Shown here piece by piece: positions 19,764 to 27,793 of a stretch of DNA of 64,000 bases. The stretch comes from Raineyella sp. W15-4 (GTDB lineage Bacteria > Actinomycetota > Actinomycetes > Propionibacteriales > Propionibacteriaceae). The position numbers and the translations under genes are program-made. The notes below the pieces were generated by a model. That model was not told the DNA's origin. It did no database searches and was given only the letters and a program-made list of their open reading frames with translations. Position 1 is the first letter of the stretch; every line of letters starts with the position of its first letter. Location of the stretch: contig NZ_CP137079.1 of assembly GCF_033170155.1 (NCBI RefSeq), positions 558,001-622,000 on the forward strand, given 5' to 3'.

Positions 19764-20908
19764 GTGGACTGGTGGACCTCGACCGACTCCGCCCCGCCCT
19801 CGCCGGGCTGGGACGCCCGCCGACCACCGAGGACGTGGCGGCGGCGATGCGGGCCGAGGGGCTGGTGGTCACCGATGCCCTGCTCTACGACGCGGTCGAG
19901 CGCCTGCACCGCGAGTCGTACGGTGCCGGGGTCCTCGATCCGCTGCTCGCGCTGCCCGGGGTGACCGATGTCCTCGTCAACGGGCCCGACCAGGTGTGGA
20001 TCGACCGCGGCCACGGACTGGAGCGGATGCCGTTGACGTTCGGGTCGGAGGAGGAGGTGCGCCGCCTCGCGCTGCGGCTGGCCGCGCGGGTGGGGCGCCG
20101 CCTCGACGACGCTGCCCCCTATGTCGACGCCCGGCTGCCCGACGGGACCCGGGTGCACGCCGTGCTCGGCTCGGTGGCCGACCCCGGAACCTGTATTTCT
20201 CTCAGAGTCCCGGCTCGGCACCGGTTCAGCCTCGCCGATCTGGTCACCCGGGGCGCGCTGCCCAGCACCGCGGTGCCACTGCTCGAGGGACTGATCGAGC
20301 ACCGGCTGGCCTTTTTGGTCTCCGGCGGGACGGGCACCGGGAAGACCACCGTGCTCGGCACCCTGCTGGGCCTGGTGCCGCACGACCAGCGGCTGGTGGT
20401 GGTGGAGGACTCCCGGGAGCTCGACCCGCCGCACCCCCACTGCGTACGGCTCGAGGGCCGGCCGGCGAACGCCGAGGGCACCGGGGCACTGGGGCTGGCC
20501 GTCCTGGTCCGCCAGGCGCTGCGGATGCGGCCCGACCGGGTGGTCGTCGGCGAGGTGCGCGGAGCCGAGCTCTGTGACCTGCTCGCGGCGCTCAACACCG
20601 GCCACGAGGGCGGCTGCGGGACCGTCCACGCCAACTCCGCCGCCGACGTCCCGGCCCGGCTGGAGGCGCTCGCTGCGCTCGGTGGGCTCGGCCGGGAGGC
20701 GACCCGGACCCAGGCCCTGTCGGCGCTCGACGCGGTGGTCCATTTGCGCCGCGACCACGACGGCCACCGCCGGGTGGCCCAGATCGGCATGTTCGGCCCC
20801 GACGAGGCCGGCGGGATGCACGTCCGGGAGGCGCTCGCCTTCCCCCGCGACGGCACGGTCCGGCGCGGTCCCGCCGGGGAGGAGTTCCTCTCCCGGGTGG
20901 CCCGATGA
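19760..20908 (+). CDS. tadA: Tad pilus assembly ATPase TadA (CpaF)
   Basis: 382-residue type II/IV secretion ATPase that powers Flp pilus assembly. N-terminal domain with VTDVLVNGPDQVWID; Walker A GGTGTGKTT (189-197); Asp box VVVEDSRELDPP; Walker B RMRPDRVVVGEVRGAE; His box TGHEGGCGTVHANS. All catalytic motifs are intact. Overlaps the genes on both sides by four bases. Confidence 0.94.
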   Translation: MSGLVDLDRLRPALAGLGRPPTTEDVAAAMRAEGLVVTDALLYDAVERLHRESYGAGVLDPLLALPGVTDVLVNGPDQVWIDRGHGLERMPLTFGSEEEVRRLALRLAARVGRRLDDAAPYVDARLPDGTRVHAVLGSVADPGTCISLRVPARHRFSLADLVTRGALPSTAVPLLEGLIEHRLAFLVSGGTGTGKTTVLGTLLGLVPHDQRLVVVEDSRELDPPHPHCVRLEGRPANAEGTGALGLAVLVRQALRMRPDRVVVGEVRGAELCDLLAALNTGHEGGCGTVHANSAADVPARLEALAALGGLGREATRTQALSALDAVVHLRRDHDGHRRVAQIGMFGPDEAGGMHVREALAFPRDGTVRRGPAGEEFLSRVAR

Positions 20909-21741
20909 GCACTCCGGCGGGGTGGGTGGCGCTGGCCGCGGCGCTGGCCGTCGCGGCGCTCGTCGGGGTCCCGCCGGGGCGGGCAGCGGGACGGCTGGCC
21001 GGGCAGCCGGTGGCGGAGGCCGCGCCGGCCATCCACCGGGCCGCGGGCGGGCGCCGTCGGGCCGTCCTGGTGCTGCTCGGTGCCCTGCTGGCCGTCCTGG
21101 TAGTGGGGGTCGCGTCCGGCCCGCAGGGCGCTGCGTACGCCGCGATCGGTCTGGTGCCGGCCCTGACCGCGGCGTCCCTGCTCAAGGGACGGGCGCGGGA
21201 GCTGGCGCGGGCCCGTTCCGAGGCCGAGGTCGCCAGGGCCTGCAGCCTGGTTGCCGCCGAGGTCCGGGCGGGCCGGGCTCCCGAGGGGGCGGTCGACCTG
21301 GTCGCCGAGGACTGTCCTGTCCTCGCCCCCGCCGCAGCTGCCCTACTGGTCGGCGACGACGTGGTCCGTACCTGGCGGCACCAGGCCGGTCGGCCCGGTT
21401 GTGGCGGACTGGCCGACCTGGCCCGGGCGTGGGAGGTGTCGCGGGCCTGCGGCGCCCCGATGGGACCCTCCCTCGACCAGGTGGCCGGCGCGCTGGAGCG
21501 CGAGGCGGAGGTGTCCCGGCTGGTCCGCGGCGAACTCGCCTCGGCCCAGGCCACCGGCCGGCTGATGGCCGTGCTGCCCGCGGTGGGGATCGGTCTGGGG
21601 TACTCGATCGGCGGGCGCCCGCTGGACTTCCTGCTGCACACCGCGGTGGGCCTGGCCTGCACGGTCGTGGCCGTGGCGCTCGCGAGCCTCGGAACGCTGT
21701 GGACCACCGCGTTGGCGCGGACGCCCGGACGGGAGCCCTGA
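20905..21741 (+). CDS. tadB: Tad pilus membrane protein TadB
   Basis: 278 residues with two N-terminal hydrophobic segments (about 5-25 and 50-85), a cytoplasmic helical T2SSF-type core (LVAAEVRAGRAPEGAVDLV, LARAWEVSRACGAPMGPSL) and C-terminal hydrophobic segments (from about 210). TadB and TadC form the inner-membrane platform on TadA. Start overlaps the tadA stop. Confidence 0.88.
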   Translation: MSTPAGWVALAAALAVAALVGVPPGRAAGRLAGQPVAEAAPAIHRAAGGRRRAVLVLLGALLAVLVVGVASGPQGAAYAAIGLVPALTAASLLKGRARELARARSEAEVARACSLVAAEVRAGRAPEGAVDLVAEDCPVLAPAAAALLVGDDVVRTWRHQAGRPGCGGLADLARAWEVSRACGAPMGPSLDQVAGALEREAEVSRLVRGELASAQATGRLMAVLPAVGIGLGYSIGGRPLDFLLHTAVGLACTVVAVALASLGTLWTTALARTPGREP

Positions 21742-21743
21742 GA

Positions 21744-22529
21744 ATGGATCCCGGTGCCTCGACCGTCACCCTGGTCGCTGCCGCACTGGCTGCTGCCGTG
21801 GCGCTGGTCCTGCCGGAGCCGCCCGCTGGTCGACGTCGGCTGCGGACCGGCGCCGGCCGGCCGTGGTGGCTCGCCCGGTGGGAGCGGTTCGCCCGTCCGG
21901 TGCCCGGTGCCCCGACCGCCGAGACCCGGGCCCGGGTCGCGATGACCGCCGGCGGGATCGCCGGGGTGGCAGTCCTCACCCTGGCGCCCGGTGCGGGATC
22001 GGTGGCGCCGCTGGTGGTCGGGTCGGCCGCCGCGATCGCGTACCTGGTCAGCGGGCGCATCGTGTCCCCGGCCACCCTGCGCCGCCGACGACGGCTGGCG
22101 GCGGACCTGCCCGGTGCCCTGGAGCTGATGGCCTCCTGTCTGGCTGCGGGGCTGCCGGTCCGCGGTGCGGCAGCGGCCGTCGCCGGGGCATACGGCGGTC
22201 CGCTCGCCGAGGATGTCGGCGGTGTCCTGGCGCAGATCGCCATCGGCGACAGCGAGGGACATGCCTGGCTGCGGCTGGCCGCCGACCCGGCCTGGTCACT
22301 CGTGGCCCGCGACCTGGCTCGATCCGTGCAGAGCGGGTCGACCCTGGTCGATCTGCTGCACCGTCACGCTGAGCGAGCCCGCAAGGAGCGTCATGCGGCC
22401 GTCGTCGCAGCGGCGCGGACCGTCGGGGTCCGCAGCGTCCTGCCGCTGATGACCTGCTACCTGCCCGCCTTCGTGCTGGTCGGCATCGTCCCGGTCATCG
22501 CCGGCACCCTGCCCCGGCTACTGGGGTGA
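21744..22529 (+). CDS. tadC: Tad pilus membrane protein TadC
   Basis: 261 residues from ATG 21744, two bases after the tadB stop. Hydrophobic segments near 5-25 and 70-105, a T2SSF-type core (LADLPGALELMASCLAAGLPVR), and a C-terminal membrane helix (LPAFVLVGIVPVIAGTLP). Partner of TadB. The following pilin gene lies 180 bases downstream with its own leader. Confidence 0.87.
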   Translation: MDPGASTVTLVAAALAAAVALVLPEPPAGRRRLRTGAGRPWWLARWERFARPVPGAPTAETRARVAMTAGGIAGVAVLTLAPGAGSVAPLVVGSAAAIAYLVSGRIVSPATLRRRRRLAADLPGALELMASCLAAGLPVRGAAAAVAGAYGGPLAEDVGGVLAQIAIGDSEGHAWLRLAADPAWSLVARDLARSVQSGSTLVDLLHRHAERARKERHAAVVAAARTVGVRSVLPLMTCYLPAFVLVGIVPVIAGTLPRLLG

Positions 22530-22580
22530 CCGGAGCCGGACGCACACATCGCCGCGAACCCGCCACGATGTCCCGATTCG

Positions 22581-22617
22581 TCCACAGCCCTGTCCCGACC
22601 CGAACCGTCGTCCACAG
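22581..22617 (+). promoter_or_regulatory. Second TCCACAG pair, ahead of the pilin gene
   Basis: TCGTCCACAG occurs twice, with TCCACAG at 22581-22587 and 22611-22617, 30 bases apart, 95 bases before the pilin ATG. This mirrors the pair before the TadZ-like gene and suggests that the pilin unit has its own promoter under shared control. Inference from pattern. Confidence 0.45.
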
Positions 22618-22711
22618 CACCCCGCCGCGGCCGCCCCGTGTCCCCGCCGGTGTCCCACCCTCCGACCGAGCCCGGACCGCAGGGGTGCGGGCACACGAAA
22701 GGGGAACCCCC

Positions 22712-22993
22712 ATGTCCGAGACCACCGCCTCCGACACCACCACGCCCGACCAGACCACCGACCTCACTCCCTCCCCGGCCCGCCGTCGCGGCCGCCTCGC
22801 GGCCCTGGCCGGGCGTCTCCACGACCAGCGGGGGATGGCCACGGCCGAGTACGCCGTGGGGACGGTCGCTGCGGTCGCCCTGGTCACCGCCCTCATCAAC
22901 GTCTTCCGCAACAAGGAGTTCGTCCAGCTGCTGCTGGACCTGGTGAAGGCGATCTTCCAGGCCGTGATGGCCGCCAAGGGACTCGGGATCTGA
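22712..22993 (+). CDS. Flp-type pilin (DUF4244)
   Basis: 93 residues from ATG 22712 behind GAAAGGGG. A charged Thr/Arg-rich N-terminus precedes RGMATAEYAVGT, the prepilin processing region (cleavage after Gly, Glu at position 5 of the mature form), then one hydrophobic helix. Equivalent to Rv3656c. No prepilin peptidase gene is in the window. Confidence 0.87.
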   Translation: MSETTASDTTTPDQTTDLTPSPARRRGRLAALAGRLHDQRGMATAEYAVGTVAAVALVTALINVFRNKEFVQLLLDLVKAIFQAVMAAKGLGI

Positions 22994-23027
22994 CCCTGTC
23001 CCCGGCCCGGGACGCAGGGCGGAGGCA

Positions 23028-23062
23028 CCGGTGGTGGCGGCCCGGGTGGGCGCCACCACCGG
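23028..23062 (+). terminator. 12-bp perfect stem-loop between pilin and TadE genes
   Basis: CCGGTGGTGGCG (23028-23039) and CGCCACCACCGG (23051-23062) pair perfectly around an 11-base loop, within a 170-base gap between genes of one operon. No T-run follows. A partial terminator or mRNA-stabilising hairpin that makes pilin transcript exceed the downstream genes is the likely role. Confidence 0.5.
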
Positions 23063-23164
23063 CGGCCCGGCGTCCCACGCCGGGCCCGATCCCGCCATCT
23101 CGTCCCACGATCCCCTTCCGCGGGCTCGTCCCGCGGATTCACCACCGACCTGGGAAGGACCACC

Positions 23165-23620
23165 ATGACCACCGCGGATCGTCGTCCCGGTTGCCCCGAC
23201 CGAGGCCCGTGCCCTGACCGGGGACTGTGCCCTGACCGGGGACTGTGCCCTGACCGGGGACTGTGCCCTGACCGGCGTCCGCACCCCGATCGGGGCATGG
23301 TCACTGCCGAGCTGGCCGTCGGTACTGTCGCAGTCGTCCTCGTGACGCTGATGTTCGCCTGGGGACTGCATCTGTTCACGCGGCAACTCCTGCTGGAGGA
23401 CACCGTCGCGGAGGTCGCCCGCCAGTCGGCTCGCGGGGACCGGGTAGCTGTGGCTGCCGCCCGGACGGATGCCCCGGCCGGCACCCGCCTCACCGTCACT
23501 CCGGAGGCGAGTGAGGTGCGGGTCCGCGGGGAACTGCCCAGCGGCCCGCCCGGACGACCGGAGGACCTGGTGCTCGTCGCCGAGGCCCGGGTGTTGCTCG
23601 AGCCGGGGAGGGCACGATGA
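23165..23620 (+). CDS. TadE-like pseudopilin with N-terminal CPDRGL repeats
   Basis: 151 residues. A type IV pilin-like motif RGMVTAELAVGT (about 43-54) and a hydrophobic helix identify the TadE family (Rv3655c position). The N-terminus before it is extended by tandem CPDRG(L/P) hexapeptides rich in Cys, unusual for a prepilin leader. Downstream gene overlaps by four bases. The start at 23165 follows TGGGAAGGACC. Minor pilin role inferred from family. Confidence 0.85.
   Translation: MTTADRRPGCPDRGPCPDRGLCPDRGLCPDRGLCPDRRPHPDRGMVTAELAVGTVAVVLVTLMFAWGLHLFTRQLLLEDTVAEVARQSARGDRVAVAAARTDAPAGTRLTVTPEASEVRVRGELPSGPPGRPEDLVLVAEARVLLEPGRAR
23210..23275 (+). repeat. 18-base tandem repeat encoding CPDRGL
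   Basis: Three identical 18-base units (23210-23227, 23228-23245, 23246-23263) beginning TGCCCTGACC are followed by a fourth that matches for 12 bases. All remain in frame in the TadE-like gene, so copy-number change would lengthen or shorten the leader without a frameshift. Confidence 0.9.
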
Positions 23621-24060
23621 AGAGGCGGTGCCGGACGGAGGGCTGGTGCCGGGCGAGGGACCGACGGCCGAAGGACCAGCAGGGTTCGGGAACCCTGCTG
23701 CTGTGCGCCACCGTGGCGATCCTGTTGATGCTGACCTGGGCAGGCGCGGTCGGCGGCGGCTATGCGATGGCCCTGCACCGCGTCCGGGGTGTCGCGGACC
23801 GCGCGGCGCTCGCCGGCGCGGTGGCGTACGCGACGGGAACGGATCCCTGCCCGGTGGCCCGGCGACAGGTCGACGCCGAGGCTCCGGCGGTGCTGGCCGA
23901 GTGCCGCGCGGTGGGTGACCTGCAGCGGTACGTCGTCAGCGTGGAGGTCTTCCGGCTGGTGGCGATCCACGTCCCGGGGCTCCCCGAGGACGTCCGCGCG
24001 GTCGCGCACGCCGGCCCCGGTGAGGTCGGCGTCGCCACCGCGGTGGGGCGGGCGCCGTGA
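23617..24060 (+). CDS. TadE/G-like pilus-associated protein (Rv3654c-like)
   Basis: 147 residues. The basic N-terminus and QQGSGTLLLCATVAILLML (about 21-39) resemble the pilin-like helix of TadE/TadG proteins, followed by GYAMALHRVRGVADRAALAGA, a typical TadG N-terminal stretch. Overlaps the TadE gene by four bases and ends the operon. Corresponds in position to Rv3654c. Confidence 0.8.
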   Translation: MKRRCRTEGWCRARDRRPKDQQGSGTLLLCATVAILLMLTWAGAVGGGYAMALHRVRGVADRAALAGAVAYATGTDPCPVARRQVDAEAPAVLAECRAVGDLQRYVVSVEVFRLVAIHVPGLPEDVRAVAHAGPGEVGVATAVGRAP

Positions 24061-24115
24061 CCCGTCGTCGACCGCCGCCCGTCGGCCCCGGCGGGCGGCA
24101 GGGCAGGATGGGGGC

Positions 24116-24781
24116 ATGGATTCGTGGTTCGAGACGTTCTGCCAGGAGCTCGTCATCCGCCGTTCCCTCGAGCGGACCGGGCAGGCCCTGGTATTGGCCC
24201 GGGAGGATTTCGGCGTGGTCCTGCAGGTCGCCGCCGATTGGAGTGTCGTCCCGGCCGCAGCGCTCGCCGAGGGTCTCGGCCCACGCTGGGTCGGTCTGGT
24301 CCGGGCGGCGGTGATGCCGCTGGTGGAGGCCGACCCGGCGACCGGTACGGAGTGGCAGCCGGGCGCCGCGGCCGGCTACCGCGCCCGCCCGGACGCCGTC
24401 GAGGGGGTGGTGACCGACGTGCTCGTCGTCGACCTGACCGACACGGCCCGCGGCAGCGGGCAGTGGGTCCTGCCGTACCGGGCCGACGACTCCGGTGTGT
24501 CGTTCGCCGCAGCGGTCCGGGCCGGGGAGTGCGCCGACGGGGTGCTCGCCCTGGGCGCGCTGGACCCCCGTGACCCCGGCCGGATCCCTGCCCCGGACGG
24601 CAGCGGACTGCTCTCCCGGGCCCGGGCCAGGCTCACCCTGGACCTCGGTGGCGCGCAGCTGGGCGTACAGCGAGCGGTCGACGCCGATGGCGACGGGTTC
24701 GCGTACGCCACCGAGCCGTACGCCACCCAGCTGAGGGAGGCCGGCATCGACCCGGTGGAGCTGGTCACCCTGGACCTGTGA
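24116..24781 (+). CDS. Protein of unknown function downstream of the pilus locus
   Basis: 221 residues from ATG 24116. No family recognised, no signal peptide or membrane segment. Seen: an N-terminal helical part (LVIRRSLERTGQALVLARED), acidic central strands (VLVVDLTDTARGSG), and DADGDGFAYATEPYATQ, a short Asp/Gly loop that could bind a cation but is not a full EF-hand. Codon use is like its neighbours. The 55-base gap to the pilus operon leaves co-transcription open. Confidence 0.65.
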   Translation: MDSWFETFCQELVIRRSLERTGQALVLAREDFGVVLQVAADWSVVPAAALAEGLGPRWVGLVRAAVMPLVEADPATGTEWQPGAAAGYRARPDAVEGVVTDVLVVDLTDTARGSGQWVLPYRADDSGVSFAAAVRAGECADGVLALGALDPRDPGRIPAPDGSGLLSRARARLTLDLGGAQLGVQRAVDADGDGFAYATEPYATQLREAGIDPVELVTLDL

Positions 24782-24823
24782 GCCCGGAGATCCCGGGCCC
24801 GGGGTGACCGGTGGCCGGTGAGA

Positions 24824-26272
24824 TCAGTCGGTGCGGGCCAGGCCATCGGCCAGCACTCCGGCCAGGGCCGGCCGGGTGGCCCGCAGCCCGAGCACCACGA
24901 ACAGGACGCCGACCGCCATCACCGTGGCGGTGATCAGCAGGGTCACCGGCGACAGCACCAGAGCCGCCCCGACCAGCGGCAGCAGCACCACCACCGCGCT
25001 GGCGATCGAGACCCCCATGACGAACCCCAGCGGCCCCAGCACCGTCCGTCGGCGCGCCCGGTCCTGGCTCGCCAGGTCCATCCCGATCAGGTCGAGCCCG
25101 ACCTCGACCCGGCGGCGGTCGAGCACGGCTGCGCTCTGGTTGATGCCGACCGAGCAGGCGACGGTCGCGAAGGCGAAGACGATGGTCAGCAGCACCCCGG
25201 TCCGGATGTCCTGGATCACCACGAGATCGCCGGCCGTGGCGTGCGCCGAGACCCGCTCCATCAGCGCCACCCCGGTGCCCCCGGCCACTCCGACGAAGCA
25301 GACCGCACCGAGGGCGGCCACCTGTCGCCAGGCCTGCTTCGGCGATTCCAGCACCATCCGGGCGGCCACCAGCGCCTCGGCCGTGCGGGCGCGGCGCAGT
25401 CGTCTGCGGAAGAAGACCGCGAGCAGCCGCGGGCCGACGATGTCGATGACGCCCAGAGCGACGGCGATGGCGAACAGTGCCACCGCCACTACGACCACCG
25501 GGCCGGCCTGGGCCCCGAGCATCGGGGCGAGCTTCGTGGCCAGCGCCGCCACCCCGAGCAGCACCACCCCGGCGGCGATCCGGGCCCGGGAGACCCGCTG
25601 GGCGGTGCTGCGCATCCGCACCCCGAGCGGGGAGATGACGACCGCGCGCAGGCCCAGCGCGGAACTGGCCAGCGCCAGGACCACCAGGGCGGCCACCACC
25701 CCGGCCAGCGGTCCGGGGCCGAGCAGCAGGGCGGCGGCCCCGACCCGGTGCCCGTCGAACGACAGCAGCCCGAGCAGCGGCAGGGACAGTGCATACCCCA
25801 GACAGCCGAGGAGGGCGCCGGCCAGGGCATACGCGCCCGCCTCGGCCAGTGTGACCAACCGGAGGGTCGGCGACGTCGCGCCGATCAGCCGCAACGACGA
25901 CAGCCGGTCGTCCCGTCGACGGGCCGACAGCCTGGCCGCCGAGGACGCCAGGGTGACCAGGGGCAGCACCAGCAACACCACCGCGAGGCTGGACAGCATC
26001 CGGTAGACCCCGGCGGTCTCACCAGGAATCGACCAGAACATCACCGCGCCGCCGGCGACATCGAGGATGATCGTCGAGATGACGGCGAAGGCGGTGACCG
26101 GCAGTCCCCAGGCAGCCCGGTCCCGCAGCGTCGGACGGGCCAGCACGCCCAGCACCGCCCAGGTCACCGGCAGCGGGCCGCGGGGCGCCGGCAACAACAG
26201 CGGCTCGGGCAGGGGTGCAGGCAGCAGGTCCACGGGTGCCGGCCGACCCGACGGGTCCGGTGCCGCGGTCAT
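24824..26272 (-). CDS. ABC transporter permease of the FtsX/MacB-like family
   Basis: 482 residues with about eight to ten predicted membrane segments in two halves. RRRDDRLSSLRLIGAT after the second segment is the FtsX-domain signature, and RRRVEVGLDLIGMD repeats it in the second half. It overlaps the ATPase gene on the same strand by four bases, so the two form an exporter. No accessory lipoprotein or two-component system is adjacent. Substrate unknown; relatives export peptides or lipids. Confidence 0.85.
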   Translation of the reverse strand: MTAAPDPSGRPAPVDLLPAPLPEPLLLPAPRGPLPVTWAVLGVLARPTLRDRAAWGLPVTAFAVISTIILDVAGGAVMFWSIPGETAGVYRMLSSLAVVLLVLPLVTLASSAARLSARRRDDRLSSLRLIGATSPTLRLVTLAEAGAYALAGALLGCLGYALSLPLLGLLSFDGHRVGAAALLLGPGPLAGVVAALVVLALASSALGLRAVVISPLGVRMRSTAQRVSRARIAAGVVLLGVAALATKLAPMLGAQAGPVVVVAVALFAIAVALGVIDIVGPRLLAVFFRRRLRRARTAEALVAARMVLESPKQAWRQVAALGAVCFVGVAGGTGVALMERVSAHATAGDLVVIQDIRTGVLLTIVFAFATVACSVGINQSAAVLDRRRVEVGLDLIGMDLASQDRARRRTVLGPLGFVMGVSIASAVVVLLPLVGAALVLSPVTLLITATVMAVGVLFVVLGLRATRPALAGVLADGLARTD

Positions 26273-27186
26273 CGGTCCGCCCCATCCCGGGCGTCGTCGG
26301 CAGCGCTTCGGGCACTGTCCGCGATGCCCCGTACGCTCCGTACGCCGTTCTCCGCCGGCCGGTGGCCGACGATCGCCGGTGCCGGCTGCCCCTCCGGCTG
26401 CCCCGCGGGATGCCGCTGCGGAGGCCGCTCCGGACGACGGACGTCACTGGTGATCCGGCCGTCGTGCAGGGTGAGGATCCGCGAGCAGCTGCGGGCGACG
26501 TCGGGGTCGTGGGTGACCACGACCAGGGTGCGCCCGCGCCCCGCGGTCGAGGCGATCAAGGCGTCCATGACATCGGCCGCGGTGGTCGAGTCGAGCGCAC
26601 CGGTAGGCTCGTCGGCGAACACGATCGCCGGGTCGATCACCTGTGCCCGGGCGATCGCCACCCGCTGCGCCTGGCCACCGGAGAGTTGGCCGATCCTGCG
26701 GTCGTCCAAGCCGTCCAGACCGAGGGCGGTCAGCCAGCGGGACGCATGCCGCTCTGCGTCGCCCCGGTCCACGCCGTTGAGCAGCAGCGGCAGCGCGACG
26801 TTCTCGACCGCGGTCAGCTCGGGGACGAGCATGCCCTGCTGGAAGACGAAGCCGAGGGACTCGCGCCGCAGCTTGGCCCGCCCGGCGGCATCGAGCTGAT
26901 CGACCCGGACGGCGCCCGAGCCCGCGTCGAGCCGGATCGCCCCGGCGGTGGGGGAGACGATGCCGGACAGGCAGTGCAGGAGGGTCGTCTTGCCGGAGCC
27001 GGACGGACCCATCACGGCGACCGCCTCGCCCGGGTCGATGGTCAGGCTCGTTCCGGCCAGCGCGACCGTCGAGCCGTACGACTTCGCGACGTCCTCTGCG
27101 ACGAGGCAGGGTCGGACGGTGGCGCCGGGTGCGGCGGAGGTGACGGCGCCGGGCGCGGCGGATGGGGGATGCGGCACTGAGGACAT
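26269..27186 (-). CDS. ABC transporter ATP-binding protein
   Basis: 305 residues from ATG 27186. Walker A GPSGSGKTT (60-68), Q-loop GFVFQQGML, signature LSGGQAQRVA, Walker B IVFADEPTGALD, and switch His in VVTHDPD: the LolD/MacB-type subfamily that partners with FtsX permeases. A long Arg/Pro-rich C-terminal tail (about 245-305) is atypical. First gene of the pair with the permease. Confidence 0.92.
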   Translation of the reverse strand: MSSVPHPPSAAPGAVTSAAPGATVRPCLVAEDVAKSYGSTVALAGTSLTIDPGEAVAVMGPSGSGKTTLLHCLSGIVSPTAGAIRLDAGSGAVRVDQLDAAGRAKLRRESLGFVFQQGMLVPELTAVENVALPLLLNGVDRGDAERHASRWLTALGLDGLDDRRIGQLSGGQAQRVAIARAQVIDPAIVFADEPTGALDSTTAADVMDALIASTAGRGRTLVVVTHDPDVARSCSRILTLHDGRITSDVRRPERPPQRHPAGQPEGQPAPAIVGHRPAENGVRSVRGIADSARSAADDARDGADR

Positions 27187-27323
27187 GAACCCACCGTGCC
27201 GCGGACGGGGCCCGGGAGACATCAGGCCGCGGGCGGCTCCCGAGGATCGCCCCGGAGGATGAGAGCCCCTGAGATTCCCCCCGGGGATCAGGGCCGGAAG
27301 CGAGGTGGCCAAGACCTCCCGGT

Positions 27324-27674
27324 TCAGCCCTCGTCCTGGAACGGGCGTACCTCGACCGTCAGCCGGCAGGCCGCGGAGGCCCGTTCGGCGAGTTCGAGTG
27401 CCTCGGTGAGGGTGTCCGCCCGGACCACCCAGAAGCCGCCGAGCTGTTCGGCCCCCGGCAGGTAGCTGCCGCGGTGCATGGTCACCCTCGGCCCGGTGGC
27501 ATCGACCACTGTGGCCTCGGCGGCCGGCAGCAGCCCGCCGGCGAAGACCAGCCGGTGCTGGGCCAGCAGTTCGTCGTTGAAGGCCGCCACCTCGGCCCGG
27601 ATCTGCTCGAACGGTGTGTCCGGGACCGGGGCGATCTCGGCGGCGTGGTGGACGGACAGCAGGTACTGCGGCAT
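27324..27674 (-). CDS. YciI-family protein
   Basis: 116 residues. MPQYLLSVHH at the start and the VRADTLTEALELAERASAA helix near the end are typical of the YCII/DGPF fold, a small ferredoxin-like domain with a conserved His. Such proteins are often linked to ECF sigma factors, but none is adjacent here. Function unknown. Confidence 0.82.
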   Translation of the reverse strand: MPQYLLSVHHAAEIAPVPDTPFEQIRAEVAAFNDELLAQHRLVFAGGLLPAAEATVVDATGPRVTMHRGSYLPGAEQLGGFWVVRADTLTEALELAERASAACRLTVEVRPFQDEG

Positions 27675-27793
27675 GGCGGTTCCTCTCACGGGAGAGCGGC
27701 GATGATGCCACCACCGCCAGTCTGGCCGAGCCACCGCCGGTACGCCACCGGGCCGGCCGGGTGGCGTACGCCGCGAGCCGGGTCGGCTCGGCG

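Noticed and set aside
23200-23280. CRISPR array
   Set aside because: The 18-base units are contiguous, have no spacers, and encode in-frame hexapeptides within the TadE-like gene.
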